From positions 1 through 8,335 of the forward strand of contig JAHWIP010000088.1 of the NCBI GenBank assembly GCA_019322375.1: a stretch of 8,335 bases of DNA. The letters run 5' to 3'. Made by a program: the position numbers and the translations under genes. The notes below the pieces were generated by a model. That model was given only the letters and a program-made list of their open reading frames with translations. It made no database searches and was not told the DNA's origin. The first letter of the stretch is position 1, and each line of letters begins with the position of its first letter. Below, one piece after another: positions 1-6,178 of this stretch. Source of the stretch: Candidatus Woesearchaeota archaeon (GTDB lineage Archaea > Nanobdellota > Nanobdellia > Woesearchaeales > SM23-78).

Positions 1-360
1 GCTGAGGGCAAGGCTTCTGGAGGCAAGGAAGGATTTTTATCATACATAACCAGTAATCTGCCTAACATAGCCTTAAACGCTCTTATTAGTCTTGGCACAG
101 CTACTGCCTGGAAAGTTCTCTGCAAGAATTACCTTAATAGATACGGGCTTAGTAGTGGACCAGGCTCACCTGATCTTTTGTCTCCTAAAAGCCTGCAAGA
201 TGTTTTGTGCGGTGTTGGCGGAACAATTCTTAGAATTGGTGAGTTTAAGGATATGTTTAATAACCTTTTTAATGCAGACGTGTCAAATGCTAACATACCC
301 TTGGATGTGCCGCCTGATTGGGGTGATGCTTGTTCAGGGCTGGATTACAGTGCATCATAA
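1..360 (+). CDS. C-terminal part of an unrecognised, probably envelope-associated protein (5' end outside window)
   Basis: Frame 1 is open from the first base to TAA at 358-360, giving the last 119 residues of a longer protein. I do not recognise the family. The visible part starts Gly/Lys/Ser-rich, has a moderately hydrophobic stretch at about residues 20-40, and carries three Cys (41, 70 and 111 of the visible part). It ends in a Pro/Asp/Trp-rich segment (PPDWGDAC) near the C-terminus. An internal ATG at 256 and a TTG at 178 also lie in this frame, but the uninterrupted frame from base 1 makes a truncated gene more likely than a short one. The next gene starts 1 nt after its stop, and the downstream genes encode secreted and membrane proteins. 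The context therefore suggests the first visible member of a surface-protein operon; that role is inferred from the neighbours alone. Confidence 0.72.
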   Translation, partial: AEGKASGGKEGFLSYITSNLPNIALNALISLGTATAWKVLCKNYLNRYGLSSGPGSPDLLSPKSLQDVLCGVGGTILRIGEFKDMFNNLFNADVSNANIPLDVPPDWGDACSGLDYSAS

Positions 361-361
361 A

Positions 362-1027
362 ATGTATCATAAAAAAATAACAGGAAAGAGCAAACTCAGA
401 AAAACATTGTTTGGAATATTGTTATTCATATTATTATTTATTAATATTACAACAAGCATGGCTTCTAATGAGCTTGACAATGTTCCAGGGTGGAAGTACT
501 GGTCAGCTTATATTGGGAAACTACCAGATATATTATTTCGCTGGCAGGACACAGGAACTGCTGAGGCTAATGCAGGAGATATTTATGGCTGGTATAATGA
601 CACAAGCATAGCTGATATTGCTTTGTGGGAATTAATCTTTTGTGCAAGTGATATTGAGCCAGAGGTCACCAGTGTGTCAAGCTCTTCTTCTGACGGAGAA
701 CCTAATCCTATATATGTAACCACCACTACCATAACTGCTCTTACAAGTGATTTTAATGAATCAGAATTCCTTTATGAAGTGTCCTGGTATATCCAGCCAT
801 TAACCTATGACACTAATTACAGGGCTTATCTTCTGGAGAAATCAGGAGCAAAGTTTTATCTGCCGAATAACAATGAGAAATGGGTGGATACTTCTGCTCT
901 TTCAGGCAGCAGTGATTATATTGCTTTTTACTCTCAAAAGAATTATACTCATGCTGTGCTTAATTACTCTGAAGGTGATGTTTACAAGACCTTTAAGGTG
1001 AGTGTTGTTGAGAAAAAAGAGGAGTAA
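362..1027 (+). CDS. Secreted or membrane-anchored protein with N-terminal signal sequence, unknown family
   Basis: A 221-residue protein. The N-terminus is basic (six Lys and one Arg in the first 14 residues), followed by a hydrophobic core at about residues 15-30 and a plausible cleavage site after S-M-A (residue 34). This is a classical Sec signal or an N-terminal anchor. The rest is polar and aromatic-rich with a Ser/Thr-rich linker (about 102-127), and is probably extracellular beta structure. Four N-x-S/T sequons follow the signal (N79, N132, N194, N201), which fits a glycosylated archaeal surface protein. ATG 362 was chosen because the signal sequence begins there. The frame stays open upstream to about position 92, but that part overlaps the preceding gene and reads as a shadow; GTG 350 is the only close alternative. 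There is no clear Shine-Dalgarno, and the start lies 1 nt after the previous stop, so translational coupling is likely. Its 3' end overlaps the next gene. Function unknown. Confidence 0.82.
   Translation: MYHKKITGKSKLRKTLFGILLFILLFINITTSMASNELDNVPGWKYWSAYIGKLPDILFRWQDTGTAEANAGDIYGWYNDTSIADIALWELIFCASDIEPEVTSVSSSSSDGEPNPIYVTTTTITALTSDFNESEFLYEVSWYIQPLTYDTNYRAYLLEKSGAKFYLPNNNEKWVDTSALSGSSDYIAFYSQKNYTHAVLNYSEGDVYKTFKVSVVEKKEE
996..1001 (+). promoter_or_regulatory. Shine-Dalgarno for the six-helix membrane protein
   Basis: AGGTGA, complementary to the archaeal 16S 3' end, lies inside the preceding coding sequence and 6 nt before TTG 1008. It decides between three consecutive possible start codons (GTG 1002, TTG 1005, TTG 1008) in favour of the last. 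Confidence 0.55.
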
Positions 1028-1826
1028 AAAAAAGGGTGAGAAAAAAAGAGGTGCTGTTTTTTGGGATAATCAGTGCTCTTGCTTTATGAATAGTTTTAAG
1101 CATTTTGACAAATCATTTTTTAACATGCTGCTCTTTGATTTTTTCACCTTGTTTAGTGTATTAATCATTTTTTCCCTGGGATATGCTGTCATAGCCATGC
1201 TTACTTATAAGATTCTCCCTTTTATCCAAGCCTTGAATAATGCAGTTGCTCCTGAGGCTTTTGACCAGGCTATGTTAGAAGCAGCTCCTAATGTGATTAG
1301 CACTTTCTACCTTGTTATCTTGGTATTAATCCTTACAGCACTAACAGCCTTAGCCTTGTTCTGTGTTTTTAACTACATGGCTTGGCTTTCATTAAAAAAA
1401 GAAAAAGCAGTTAAGAAGTGGTTTTGGAAATACTATTGGGTTAATCTCTTACTTGTTTTAATAGGTGTTGGAATAGCCTTAATCTTAGTCTTCCTTGTTC
1501 AGCCAGCAAATGTTGGCTTGCTCTTAATATTAGAGATTATCCTGATATGCTTTTTTTCCTTCCTATTAAGGGCTTTTTTCAAGGGCAGAGCAAAGGAGTG
1601 TTTTAAACAGGCCTGGTCTGAGTTTAAGAGGTTTAAGAAATATATTCTTCCAGTAATAATGATTATCCTTGTATGGTTAGTCTTACTCTCTCTTCTTAGC
1701 TTGCTTGAAAAGATTAACCTTGTGATTTTTAACATAATAACAATTATTATTATCATACTATTCATTGGATGGGCTAGGCGCTACTTGTTTTTTGTGGTGA
1801 AGAGTGATAAAGGAGGAAGGAAATGA
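1008..1826 (+). CDS. Polytopic integral membrane protein, about six transmembrane helices, unknown family
   Basis: A 272-residue protein. A very basic N-terminus (RKKRSKKKGEKKR) is followed by about six hydrophobic helices at residues 42-66, 97-125, 144-165, 168-188, 211-234 and 236-255, and a short basic tail. Loops are rich in Lys/Arg (after helix 2 and between helices 4 and 5), giving predicted cytoplasmic sides. I see no catalytic or transporter signature; it could be a membrane platform or subunit for the surface proteins encoded beside it. TTG 1008 is preferred because AGGTGA at 996-1001 lies 6 nt upstream, the spacing seen at other starts in the window. GTG 1002 and TTG 1005 are in frame but too close to that site, and ATG 1086 would drop the basic tail. 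It overlaps the previous gene by 20 nt and shares ATGA with the next, indicating one co-translated operon. Confidence 0.82.
   Translation: MRKKRSKKKGEKKRGAVFWDNQCSCFMNSFKHFDKSFFNMLLFDFFTLFSVLIIFSLGYAVIAMLTYKILPFIQALNNAVAPEAFDQAMLEAAPNVISTFYLVILVLILTALTALALFCVFNYMAWLSLKKEKAVKKWFWKYYWVNLLLVLIGVGIALILVFLVQPANVGLLLILEIILICFFSFLLRAFFKGRAKECFKQAWSEFKRFKKYILPVIMIILVWLVLLSLLSLLEKINLVIFNIITIIIIILFIGWARRYLFFVVKSDKGGRK
1811..1816 (+). promoter_or_regulatory. Strong Shine-Dalgarno for the large surface protein
   Basis: AGGAGG ends 6 nt before ATG 1823 and lies within the last codons of the upstream membrane-protein gene. The ATG overlaps that gene's TGA (ATGA, 1823-1826), so the site can serve both independent initiation and reinitiation. 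Confidence 0.75.
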
Positions 1827-4069
1827 ATAAAAAAGATAAAAAAGCACAGATAACCTTGTTTGTAATCCTTGCTCTTATCATAATAATTGTGATTGGTGTT
1901 ATTTACTTTGCCTTTATGAGAGGGGAGGTTATAGAAGAAGAATTCAAGGAAGAGGCTGTTCCAGAAGAATTCAAGCCTGTTGAGACCTATGTTATTAACT
2001 GTATACATCAGAAAGGGGTTGAAGCAATAAAAAAGCTTGGAGAGCATGGAGGGTATATTGACCCAGCAGACACTTATCTTTCAGGAGGTATGTTTAAGAT
2101 TTATCCTTCTAGTCCTACAAGGTCAGAGTTTGTTTCTTTTTCAACAGAAGAAGTTCTGAGTCCTGTGCCTTATTATGTACATGTTCCTGGAAGAGCCAGC
2201 TCAAGAAACTATGAAATTGATTTGGAGATTCCCACAATAAAAGAAATGGAAGAACAGGTATCAAGATACATAAAAAGAGAACTTCCTATGTGCGAAGGAG
2301 ACTTTTCTAAACTAGAGGAAAGAGGTTTTGATGTTTCTGCTTCGCAGGAAATAGAGGTTATTACTAATATTATGTCTGATGATATACGCATATATGTGAC
2401 TCAAAAAATTGAGATGACCAAAGAGAATGTTAAAACAACCAAGAGCAAATTCACCTCTAACATACGTTTTCCCTTTATGAAATACTATGATTTGGCAATA
2501 AACCTTACCAAAGCAGCCTTGTTCTCACAATTCACAGATACCTTTACAGAAAAACTCATAGATTATCATGCAGGTGTTGACTTTTCCTTGCTTCCGCCAA
2601 AAGGAACTGTTACTAATCACGACCCTTATATTATCACTTGGAGCAAGGAAAAAGTAAAAATGGATTTACAAGGCCTGTTATTAAGCTATGTGCCAAGCCT
2701 GCAGATTAATAATTCAAAGAATTACCAGCCAATCACTGGCAGCGGAATAGATGTTAACTTCTTAAAAACAAGTGTGCTTAACACTTCTATTAATCCTGAG
2801 CTTCTCAGAAACATTGAGATTGACTTCCTCTACTTGGACCAGCCAATAGATTTTAATATTAATCCAAGCAAAGGGGACTTGATTGTGCCCAGCACTCATT
2901 TGAATACCCCTCCTCATGACATGATCCCGGTTAGTTATGATACTACTTACAGATTCTTTTATGATGTGTCTTGGCCTCTCATAATAGTAATCAGCCAAGA
3001 AACTCCTCTTGAAATCAGAGATTTTAAATATGTTTTTGCACTTGAATCAAATCTTATTGAGAACAAAGGAATTCTTGAATGGTTGATTGGTTTAGGAACT
3101 GTGCCTTACAGTTATTCTGATCTTGAACTAATATTTGACTCAGCTGAGGTTGAACTGCCTGATCCAAGCGGTGACACAACATCTTACACTCCAAGACCAT
3201 ATAGTCACAGCTTGTTCTGCAAAGAAGAAGCATGGGTTTCAGGCAATATTAAAGTAAAAGCTGAAGACAAAGAGACAGGACAGCCCCTGGAAAATGCAAA
3301 CCTGATTTTTAGTTGCGGAGAGTATGATGACTGCTGGGTTGGAAGAACACAAATCGATGCTGATTCAGGCGCTGCCATATGGGAAGGGAGTCTGCCTTTA
3401 TGCCAGGGAGGCATCTTATCTATCCAAAAGAATGGGTATGCAACCCTGCCTATCCTTCTAAGCACTGATGAAGAGGCCTTAGAAAATCTTGGAACCAAGA
3501 AACTATCTGCTTTTAAAGAAATAAAGATTGATGTGAAAAAATATAACATAATAAAGGATTTTGTTTTTGACACTGTTGAAAAAACATGGAATGACCCGGC
3601 TCCATCCATTGATTCTATCCAACCCATTGATAAGGATAATGAAATAGTAATGCTTACCTTTACAAAACAAGAAGCTATTAGTTTCCTGCCTTACACAACC
3701 ATGGTTCTTTTTGGCAAAGGAGTGGATGAGGAAGTAATGGTTAACCTTGTTCCTGGTTCTTACTCAATAAGTGCCTCGGTTATAGATGACAATGGAATAC
3801 ATATTCCTGCATACTGCACTGAGATACAAGGGGAAAAGCTTCCTGACAAGGCTCTTGATATGAAACCTGCTAAGTTTGGCGGAGCAGAAATTGGCGAAGC
3901 CACAACAGGATTTTTTGATATAAAAGCATCAGACTTAGAAAAAGATGTTTTAGAAATAAGAGTTATAAAACCACCTTATCCCCCATGCATTGAGCAATTA
4001 CAAGAACTCTCAAAAATAGAGGAGTATAGCCTGCTTTATAAAACAGAAATCTGGCCTGTGTTCAGATAA
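1823..4069 (+). CDS. Large surface protein with class III (pilin-like) N-terminal signal and a carboxypeptidase-regulatory-like beta domain
   Basis: A 748-residue protein. The N-terminus (residues 2-13, ending KKAQITLF) followed by a hydrophobic helix (10-31) resembles the archaeal class III signal, in which a prepilin peptidase cuts before Gln and the helix then packs in a filament or stays in the membrane. The Glu usual at +5 of pilins is Phe here, so it may simply be an anchor. Next come an acidic linker (35-52) and a Cys-containing helix with a G-G-Y-I motif (55-79), a pattern I associate with large DPANN surface proteins. A long mixed alpha/beta region follows to about 465. Residues 472-570 look like a CarboxypepD_reg/transthyretin-type sandwich (V-S-G-x-I start, G-x-P-L-x-N-A, then K-N-G-Y), with three Cys (498, 504, 527) that could form disulfides. 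A last beta-rich region (598-715) includes VPGSYSISA. The exact function is unknown; a pilus-like or S-layer-associated role is inference. It is the last gene of the operon. Confidence 0.85.
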   Translation: MNKKDKKAQITLFVILALIIIIVIGVIYFAFMRGEVIEEEFKEEAVPEEFKPVETYVINCIHQKGVEAIKKLGEHGGYIDPADTYLSGGMFKIYPSSPTRSEFVSFSTEEVLSPVPYYVHVPGRASSRNYEIDLEIPTIKEMEEQVSRYIKRELPMCEGDFSKLEERGFDVSASQEIEVITNIMSDDIRIYVTQKIEMTKENVKTTKSKFTSNIRFPFMKYYDLAINLTKAALFSQFTDTFTEKLIDYHAGVDFSLLPPKGTVTNHDPYIITWSKEKVKMDLQGLLLSYVPSLQINNSKNYQPITGSGIDVNFLKTSVLNTSINPELLRNIEIDFLYLDQPIDFNINPSKGDLIVPSTHLNTPPHDMIPVSYDTTYRFFYDVSWPLIIVISQETPLEIRDFKYVFALESNLIENKGILEWLIGLGTVPYSYSDLELIFDSAEVELPDPSGDTTSYTPRPYSHSLFCKEEAWVSGNIKVKAEDKETGQPLENANLIFSCGEYDDCWVGRTQIDADSGAAIWEGSLPLCQGGILSIQKNGYATLPILLSTDEEALENLGTKKLSAFKEIKIDVKKYNIIKDFVFDTVEKTWNDPAPSIDSIQPIDKDNEIVMLTFTKQEAISFLPYTTMVLFGKGVDEEVMVNLVPGSYSISASVIDDNGIHIPAYCTEIQGEKLPDKALDMKPAKFGGAEIGEATTGFFDIKASDLEKDVLEIRVIKPPYPPCIEQLQELSKIEEYSLLYKTEIWPVFR

Positions 4070-4072
4070 ACA

Positions 4073-5254
4073 TCAAGTAGTTGTTGTGTAGTTCAACTGC
4101 TTTGCTAATTCACTTATGTCTCTTAACTGCTCGCATGCTTCTTTGTTCTCAGGGTCTGTTAGTTTCTCGCACACACTGTAGTCTCCTTGCATAAAGAACG
4201 GGTAGTAGCATATATCTCTATCTTCTGTTCCTGTGATTAATTCGCAGTACTCTTTTTTCATGCTTAGCGAGGCTATTGTTTTCAAGCACTTATCCTTGTC
4301 ATCACTGTTTTTTAAGCTTAAGCAGATGTTCTTGGCTTGTTCAGGATTGGTTTTTGCAAGAGCTCTGGCTTGCATCATTTTCTCTGCAAAGCTCTGTTCT
4401 TCAGGCGGCTTTGGTTTGGGTGAGGAATGGCATGAGCCATCATACCAGTAGCCTTCACAAACACCTCCGCAATCAACACCAACCTCATCCTGGTTCTTTA
4501 TGCCGTCACTACAAGTCTCTTCTTCAGAAGGAGTTACTTGTTTGGGTGTTGAATGGCAGGCATTATCATACCAATAACCTCCACAAACACCTCCGCAATC
4601 AACACCAACCTCATCCTGGTTTCTTACACCATCACTACAAGTCTCTTTTATAGTAGCTGTTTTTTCCTCTATATCAAAGGTGAATGATGAGGTTGCTACT
4701 CTGCCTTCATAATTAGCATATACCTTAAGAGTATAGGTGCCTGGCTTTATATTACCTGGCAGGTCTATTGTTTTGTAATGGCTTGTGGATGTGCTTATAG
4801 CTATGGTTTCTTCTCTGCTTATAATCATGTTGTCATTCTTATCCAAAAGCCTGTACCTCAGGGTTGTGTCAAATCTTTCTGATGAGCCCATATTGTATAT
4901 TTCTACTTCAAAGCCTAGTTTTTCTCCTTGATAATAATTATGTTTGTCAGGGCTGGCAGTTATGTCAAGCAATGGCTCTTTTGTTTTTACAAGCTTGGGT
5001 ATAAAAACAATTCCTAGAATAACAATGATTATGAATGATAACACAAGGATTGTCTTGGAGGAAAGGTGTTTTGCATGGCTAACACCTTGGGTTGGTGCAG
5101 GCCCAGAAGTGTTTTTCTTCATCATTACAGATTCAAGCACATTATCTACAAGTGCAGGGCTGTAGCCTTTTCTTACAAGATTCTCTTTTACAGCGTGAGG
5201 CCTGTAACCTTTGCCCAGCTGCTCTTCAACATATTTTAGAAGAGTGTCAACCAA
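4073..5254 (-). CDS. Single-pass membrane protein: cytoplasmic helical domain, Ig/CARDB-like ectodomain, duplicated Cys repeat, Cys-rich helical tail
   Basis: A 393-residue protein. Residues 1-45 form a short two- or three-helix module with K-G-Y-x-P and K-G-Y-S-P repeated signatures, similar to UBA-like N-termini of DPANN membrane proteins. A hydrophobic helix at 68-86 is followed by KLVKTK. Residues 95-196 look like an Ig/CARDB-type beta sandwich with the typical L-P-G-x-I-K-P-G-T-Y-T-L ending. Residues 204-245 and 246-287 are two 42-residue repeats, each with four Cys in the order CSDG, DCGG, C, C. The tail (about 288-385) is helical with six Cys (311, 323, 337, 349, 362, 374), probably disulfide-linked outside the cell. 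Start TTG 5254 is supported by a perfect AGGAGGTGA 7 nt upstream and a TATA box. The gene is monocistronic and its stop is 3 nt from that of the convergent operon. Topology N-in/C-out is inferred. It may be a surface receptor or adhesin; ligand unknown. Confidence 0.86.
   Translation of the reverse strand: MVDTLLKYVEEQLGKGYRPHAVKENLVRKGYSPALVDNVLESVMMKKNTSGPAPTQGVSHAKHLSSKTILVLSFIIIVILGIVFIPKLVKTKEPLLDITASPDKHNYYQGEKLGFEVEIYNMGSSERFDTTLRYRLLDKNDNMIISREETIAISTSTSHYKTIDLPGNIKPGTYTLKVYANYEGRVATSSFTFDIEEKTATIKETCSDGVRNQDEVGVDCGGVCGGYWYDNACHSTPKQVTPSEEETCSDGIKNQDEVGVDCGGVCEGYWYDGSCHSSPKPKPPEEQSFAEKMMQARALAKTNPEQAKNICLSLKNSDDKDKCLKTIASLSMKKEYCELITGTEDRDICYYPFFMQGDYSVCEKLTDPENKEACEQLRDISELAKQLNYTTTT
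4394..4645 (-). repeat. Tandem 126-bp coding repeat, two copies (42-residue Cys module)
   Basis: Copy 1 in gene order is 4520-4645 and copy 2 is 4394-4519, with an exact 126-nt offset. A 40-nt block is identical between copies (4456-4495 and 4582-4621) and the flanks differ at scattered sites. At protein level both copies keep CSDG, NQDEVGVDCGG, C and YWYD..CHS. This is an in-frame duplication within the ectodomain of the minus-strand gene. Confidence 0.9.
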
Positions 5255-5261
5255 TAGATGC

Positions 5262-5270
5262 TCACCTCCT
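5262..5270 (-). promoter_or_regulatory. Full-length Shine-Dalgarno ahead of a TTG start
   Basis: On the minus strand this reads AGGAGGTGA, a complete match to the archaeal anti-Shine-Dalgarno. It sits 7 nt before TTG 5254. No ATG lies in the same window, so this site fixes the unusual start. Confidence 0.85.
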
Positions 5271-5293
5271 TTTTTAATTATTTGAAATGGATT

Positions 5294-5301
5294 TATTTAA
5301 A
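5294..5301 (-). promoter_or_regulatory. Archaeal TATA box for the minus-strand membrane protein
   Basis: Minus-strand TTTAAATA. A start site about 26 nt downstream would fall near 5271, giving a short leader of about 17 nt that just contains the Shine-Dalgarno. No experimental start is known; the position is inferred from the archaeal consensus distance. Confidence 0.5.
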
Positions 5302-5374
5302 TTTAACGAAAACTCACAAATTTGCACTTACAATTTTTGTATTAAGCTAAAAACAAGGCTTTAGAAGCGAAAGA

Positions 5375-5382
5375 TTTATATT
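5375..5382 (+). promoter_or_regulatory. Archaeal TATA box, probable leaderless promoter
   Basis: TTTATATT, preceded by purine-rich GCGAAAG (5367-5373) as a candidate BRE. The expected start site, about 26 nt beyond the box centre, is near 5404-5405, only about 3-4 nt before ATG 5408. No Shine-Dalgarno lies between, so the transcript is probably leaderless. It shares the 153-nt divergent region 5255-5407 with the minus-strand promoter. Confidence 0.6.
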
Positions 5383-5407
5383 AAATAAGAATGTAAGTGT
5401 TACTACT

Positions 5408-6058
5408 ATGGGAAAGAGTGATGAAAAGAAAAAGGCTCCTGAGCATATTGAGAAATATTACAAGCTTTCTAAAAAAGCAAAAAAATTAGTGGATACAACA
5501 GACTTGCATCACAGGGAGGCTTATGATCTTGCTGTTAACAAGACTTTGTTGGGCAAGGATAATCTTGTTGATTATGACATTTTAAAGGAGGATAAGAAGC
5601 AGGATGAGTTTGCTGGCCATATGGCTGATTATTATATTGGTAAGGCAAAGGATTATTTTAAGAGTGATATTAGTGGCAAGGATGAGTTTGAGAATGAGAT
5701 GCTGATGAATGCGTATACTGGCACTACCAGGTCTCAGTTAAAGCAGATGGTTAATAGATTAAAGGAGCGTTTCAAGTTTGATGTTTTTAATAAGCATAAA
5801 GAGGAAGAGCTGATGGGTCCTCTTAAGGAGAGATTAGAAGGAGTGGCCAGGGGCCATCTGAACAGAGAGCATATTAATGACATTGTTGACTACACAGGGG
5901 CAGGTGATATTGTTAAAAAGGAAAACCTGGACTTGAATCATGCTGTTGGTTTGTTAAATCTTTATGATGAGCAAGGGATTATTCCTAAGAAGGGCTTGGA
6001 AAAAGCTGGTTTTCGTGATTATCATTTAAAGAAAAAGGATAAAAAGTATAAAAAATAA
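5408..6058 (+). CDS. Unrecognised soluble, mostly helical protein (first of a paralogous pair)
   Basis: A 216-residue, Lys/Glu/Asp-rich protein with no signal peptide, membrane helix or Cys. I do not recognise its family. It is related along most of its length to the protein encoded next (start 6179). Shared blocks, this protein then the other, are LVD..LKE (53-61 / 49-57), DEF at 92/89, MNA..G..R..L (100-111 / 97-108), an I..YT motif ending at 163/159, and LYD..G (185-190 / 183-188) followed by LE.A (197-200 / 195-198). The C-terminus is a basic tail of mixed Lys/Asp/Tyr. ATG 5408 lies about 29 nt after the TATA centre with no Shine-Dalgarno, which fits leaderless initiation. It has its own promoter and so does its paralogue, so they are probably regulated separately. 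Glu codons are mostly GAG (14 of 19), unlike the paralogue. Possible roles cannot be told from sequence. Confidence 0.82.
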   Translation: MGKSDEKKKAPEHIEKYYKLSKKAKKLVDTTDLHHREAYDLAVNKTLLGKDNLVDYDILKEDKKQDEFAGHMADYYIGKAKDYFKSDISGKDEFENEMLMNAYTGTTRSQLKQMVNRLKERFKFDVFNKHKEEELMGPLKERLEGVARGHLNREHINDIVDYTGAGDIVKKENLDLNHAVGLLNLYDEQGIIPKKGLEKAGFRDYHLKKKDKKYKK

Positions 6059-6130
6059 TGGATTTGGTTCTTTAGGGTTTTGAGATTTCTGCTTGGCTAA
6101 TAGTGGTTTTCCTATACTAAAAACAAAACA

Positions 6131-6138
6131 TTTATAAA
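6131..6138 (+). promoter_or_regulatory. Archaeal TATA box for the second paralogue
   Basis: TTTATAAA, followed by TA, in the 120-nt gap between the paralogues. The predicted start site near 6160 leaves a leader of about 18 nt with a Shine-Dalgarno before GTG 6179. Confidence 0.65.
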
Positions 6139-6143
6139 TATTG

Positions 6144-6159
6144 ACTACTATTTAGTAGT
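6144..6159 (+). promoter_or_regulatory. Perfect inverted repeat between TATA box and predicted transcription start (candidate operator)
   Basis: ACTACTA-TT-TAGTAGT: seven-base arms with a 2-nt centre. It occupies roughly -17 to -1 relative to the predicted start, where a bound protein would block RNA polymerase. The half-site ACTACTA is also found at 5402-5408, at the start codon of the upstream paralogue. Operator function is inference. Confidence 0.4.
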
Positions 6160-6166
6160 TACTACA

Positions 6167-6174
6167 GAGGTGGT
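6167..6174 (+). promoter_or_regulatory. Shine-Dalgarno GAGGTGGT deciding the GTG start
   Basis: GAGGTGGT ends 4 nt before GTG 6179. The longer reading from GTG 6170 would start inside this site, so 6179 is preferred. The same octamer precedes the TTG start of the next gene. Confidence 0.6.
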
Positions 6175-6178
6175 AATT

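Noticed and set aside
92..361. Upstream extension of the secreted-protein frame
   Set aside because: It overlaps the frame-1 gene, would bury the signal sequence inside the protein, and has no Shine-Dalgarno; the Lys-rich signal starts at ATG 362.
3205..3627. 140-codon minus-strand open frame
   Set aside because: Lies wholly inside the 748-residue surface-protein gene, has no promoter or Shine-Dalgarno, and has low-complexity shadow composition.
4394..4645. Possible CRISPR-like repeat
   Set aside because: Only two contiguous copies, no spacers, and an in-frame protein module.
4276..4653. 125-codon plus-strand open frame with repeated His/Pro segments
   Set aside because: Antisense shadow of the Cys-repeat gene; its apparent repeat is just the 126-bp duplication read backwards.
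5325..5399. Inverted 8-mer CACTTACA (5325-5332) / TGTAAGTG (5392-5399) in the divergent promoter region
   Set aside because: Too short and too widely spaced in A+T-rich DNA to distinguish from chance.
6059..6130. Terminator after the first paralogue
   Set aside because: Only short, scattered T-runs (up to T4); no convincing oligo-T tract or hairpin, so read-through into the second paralogue cannot be excluded.
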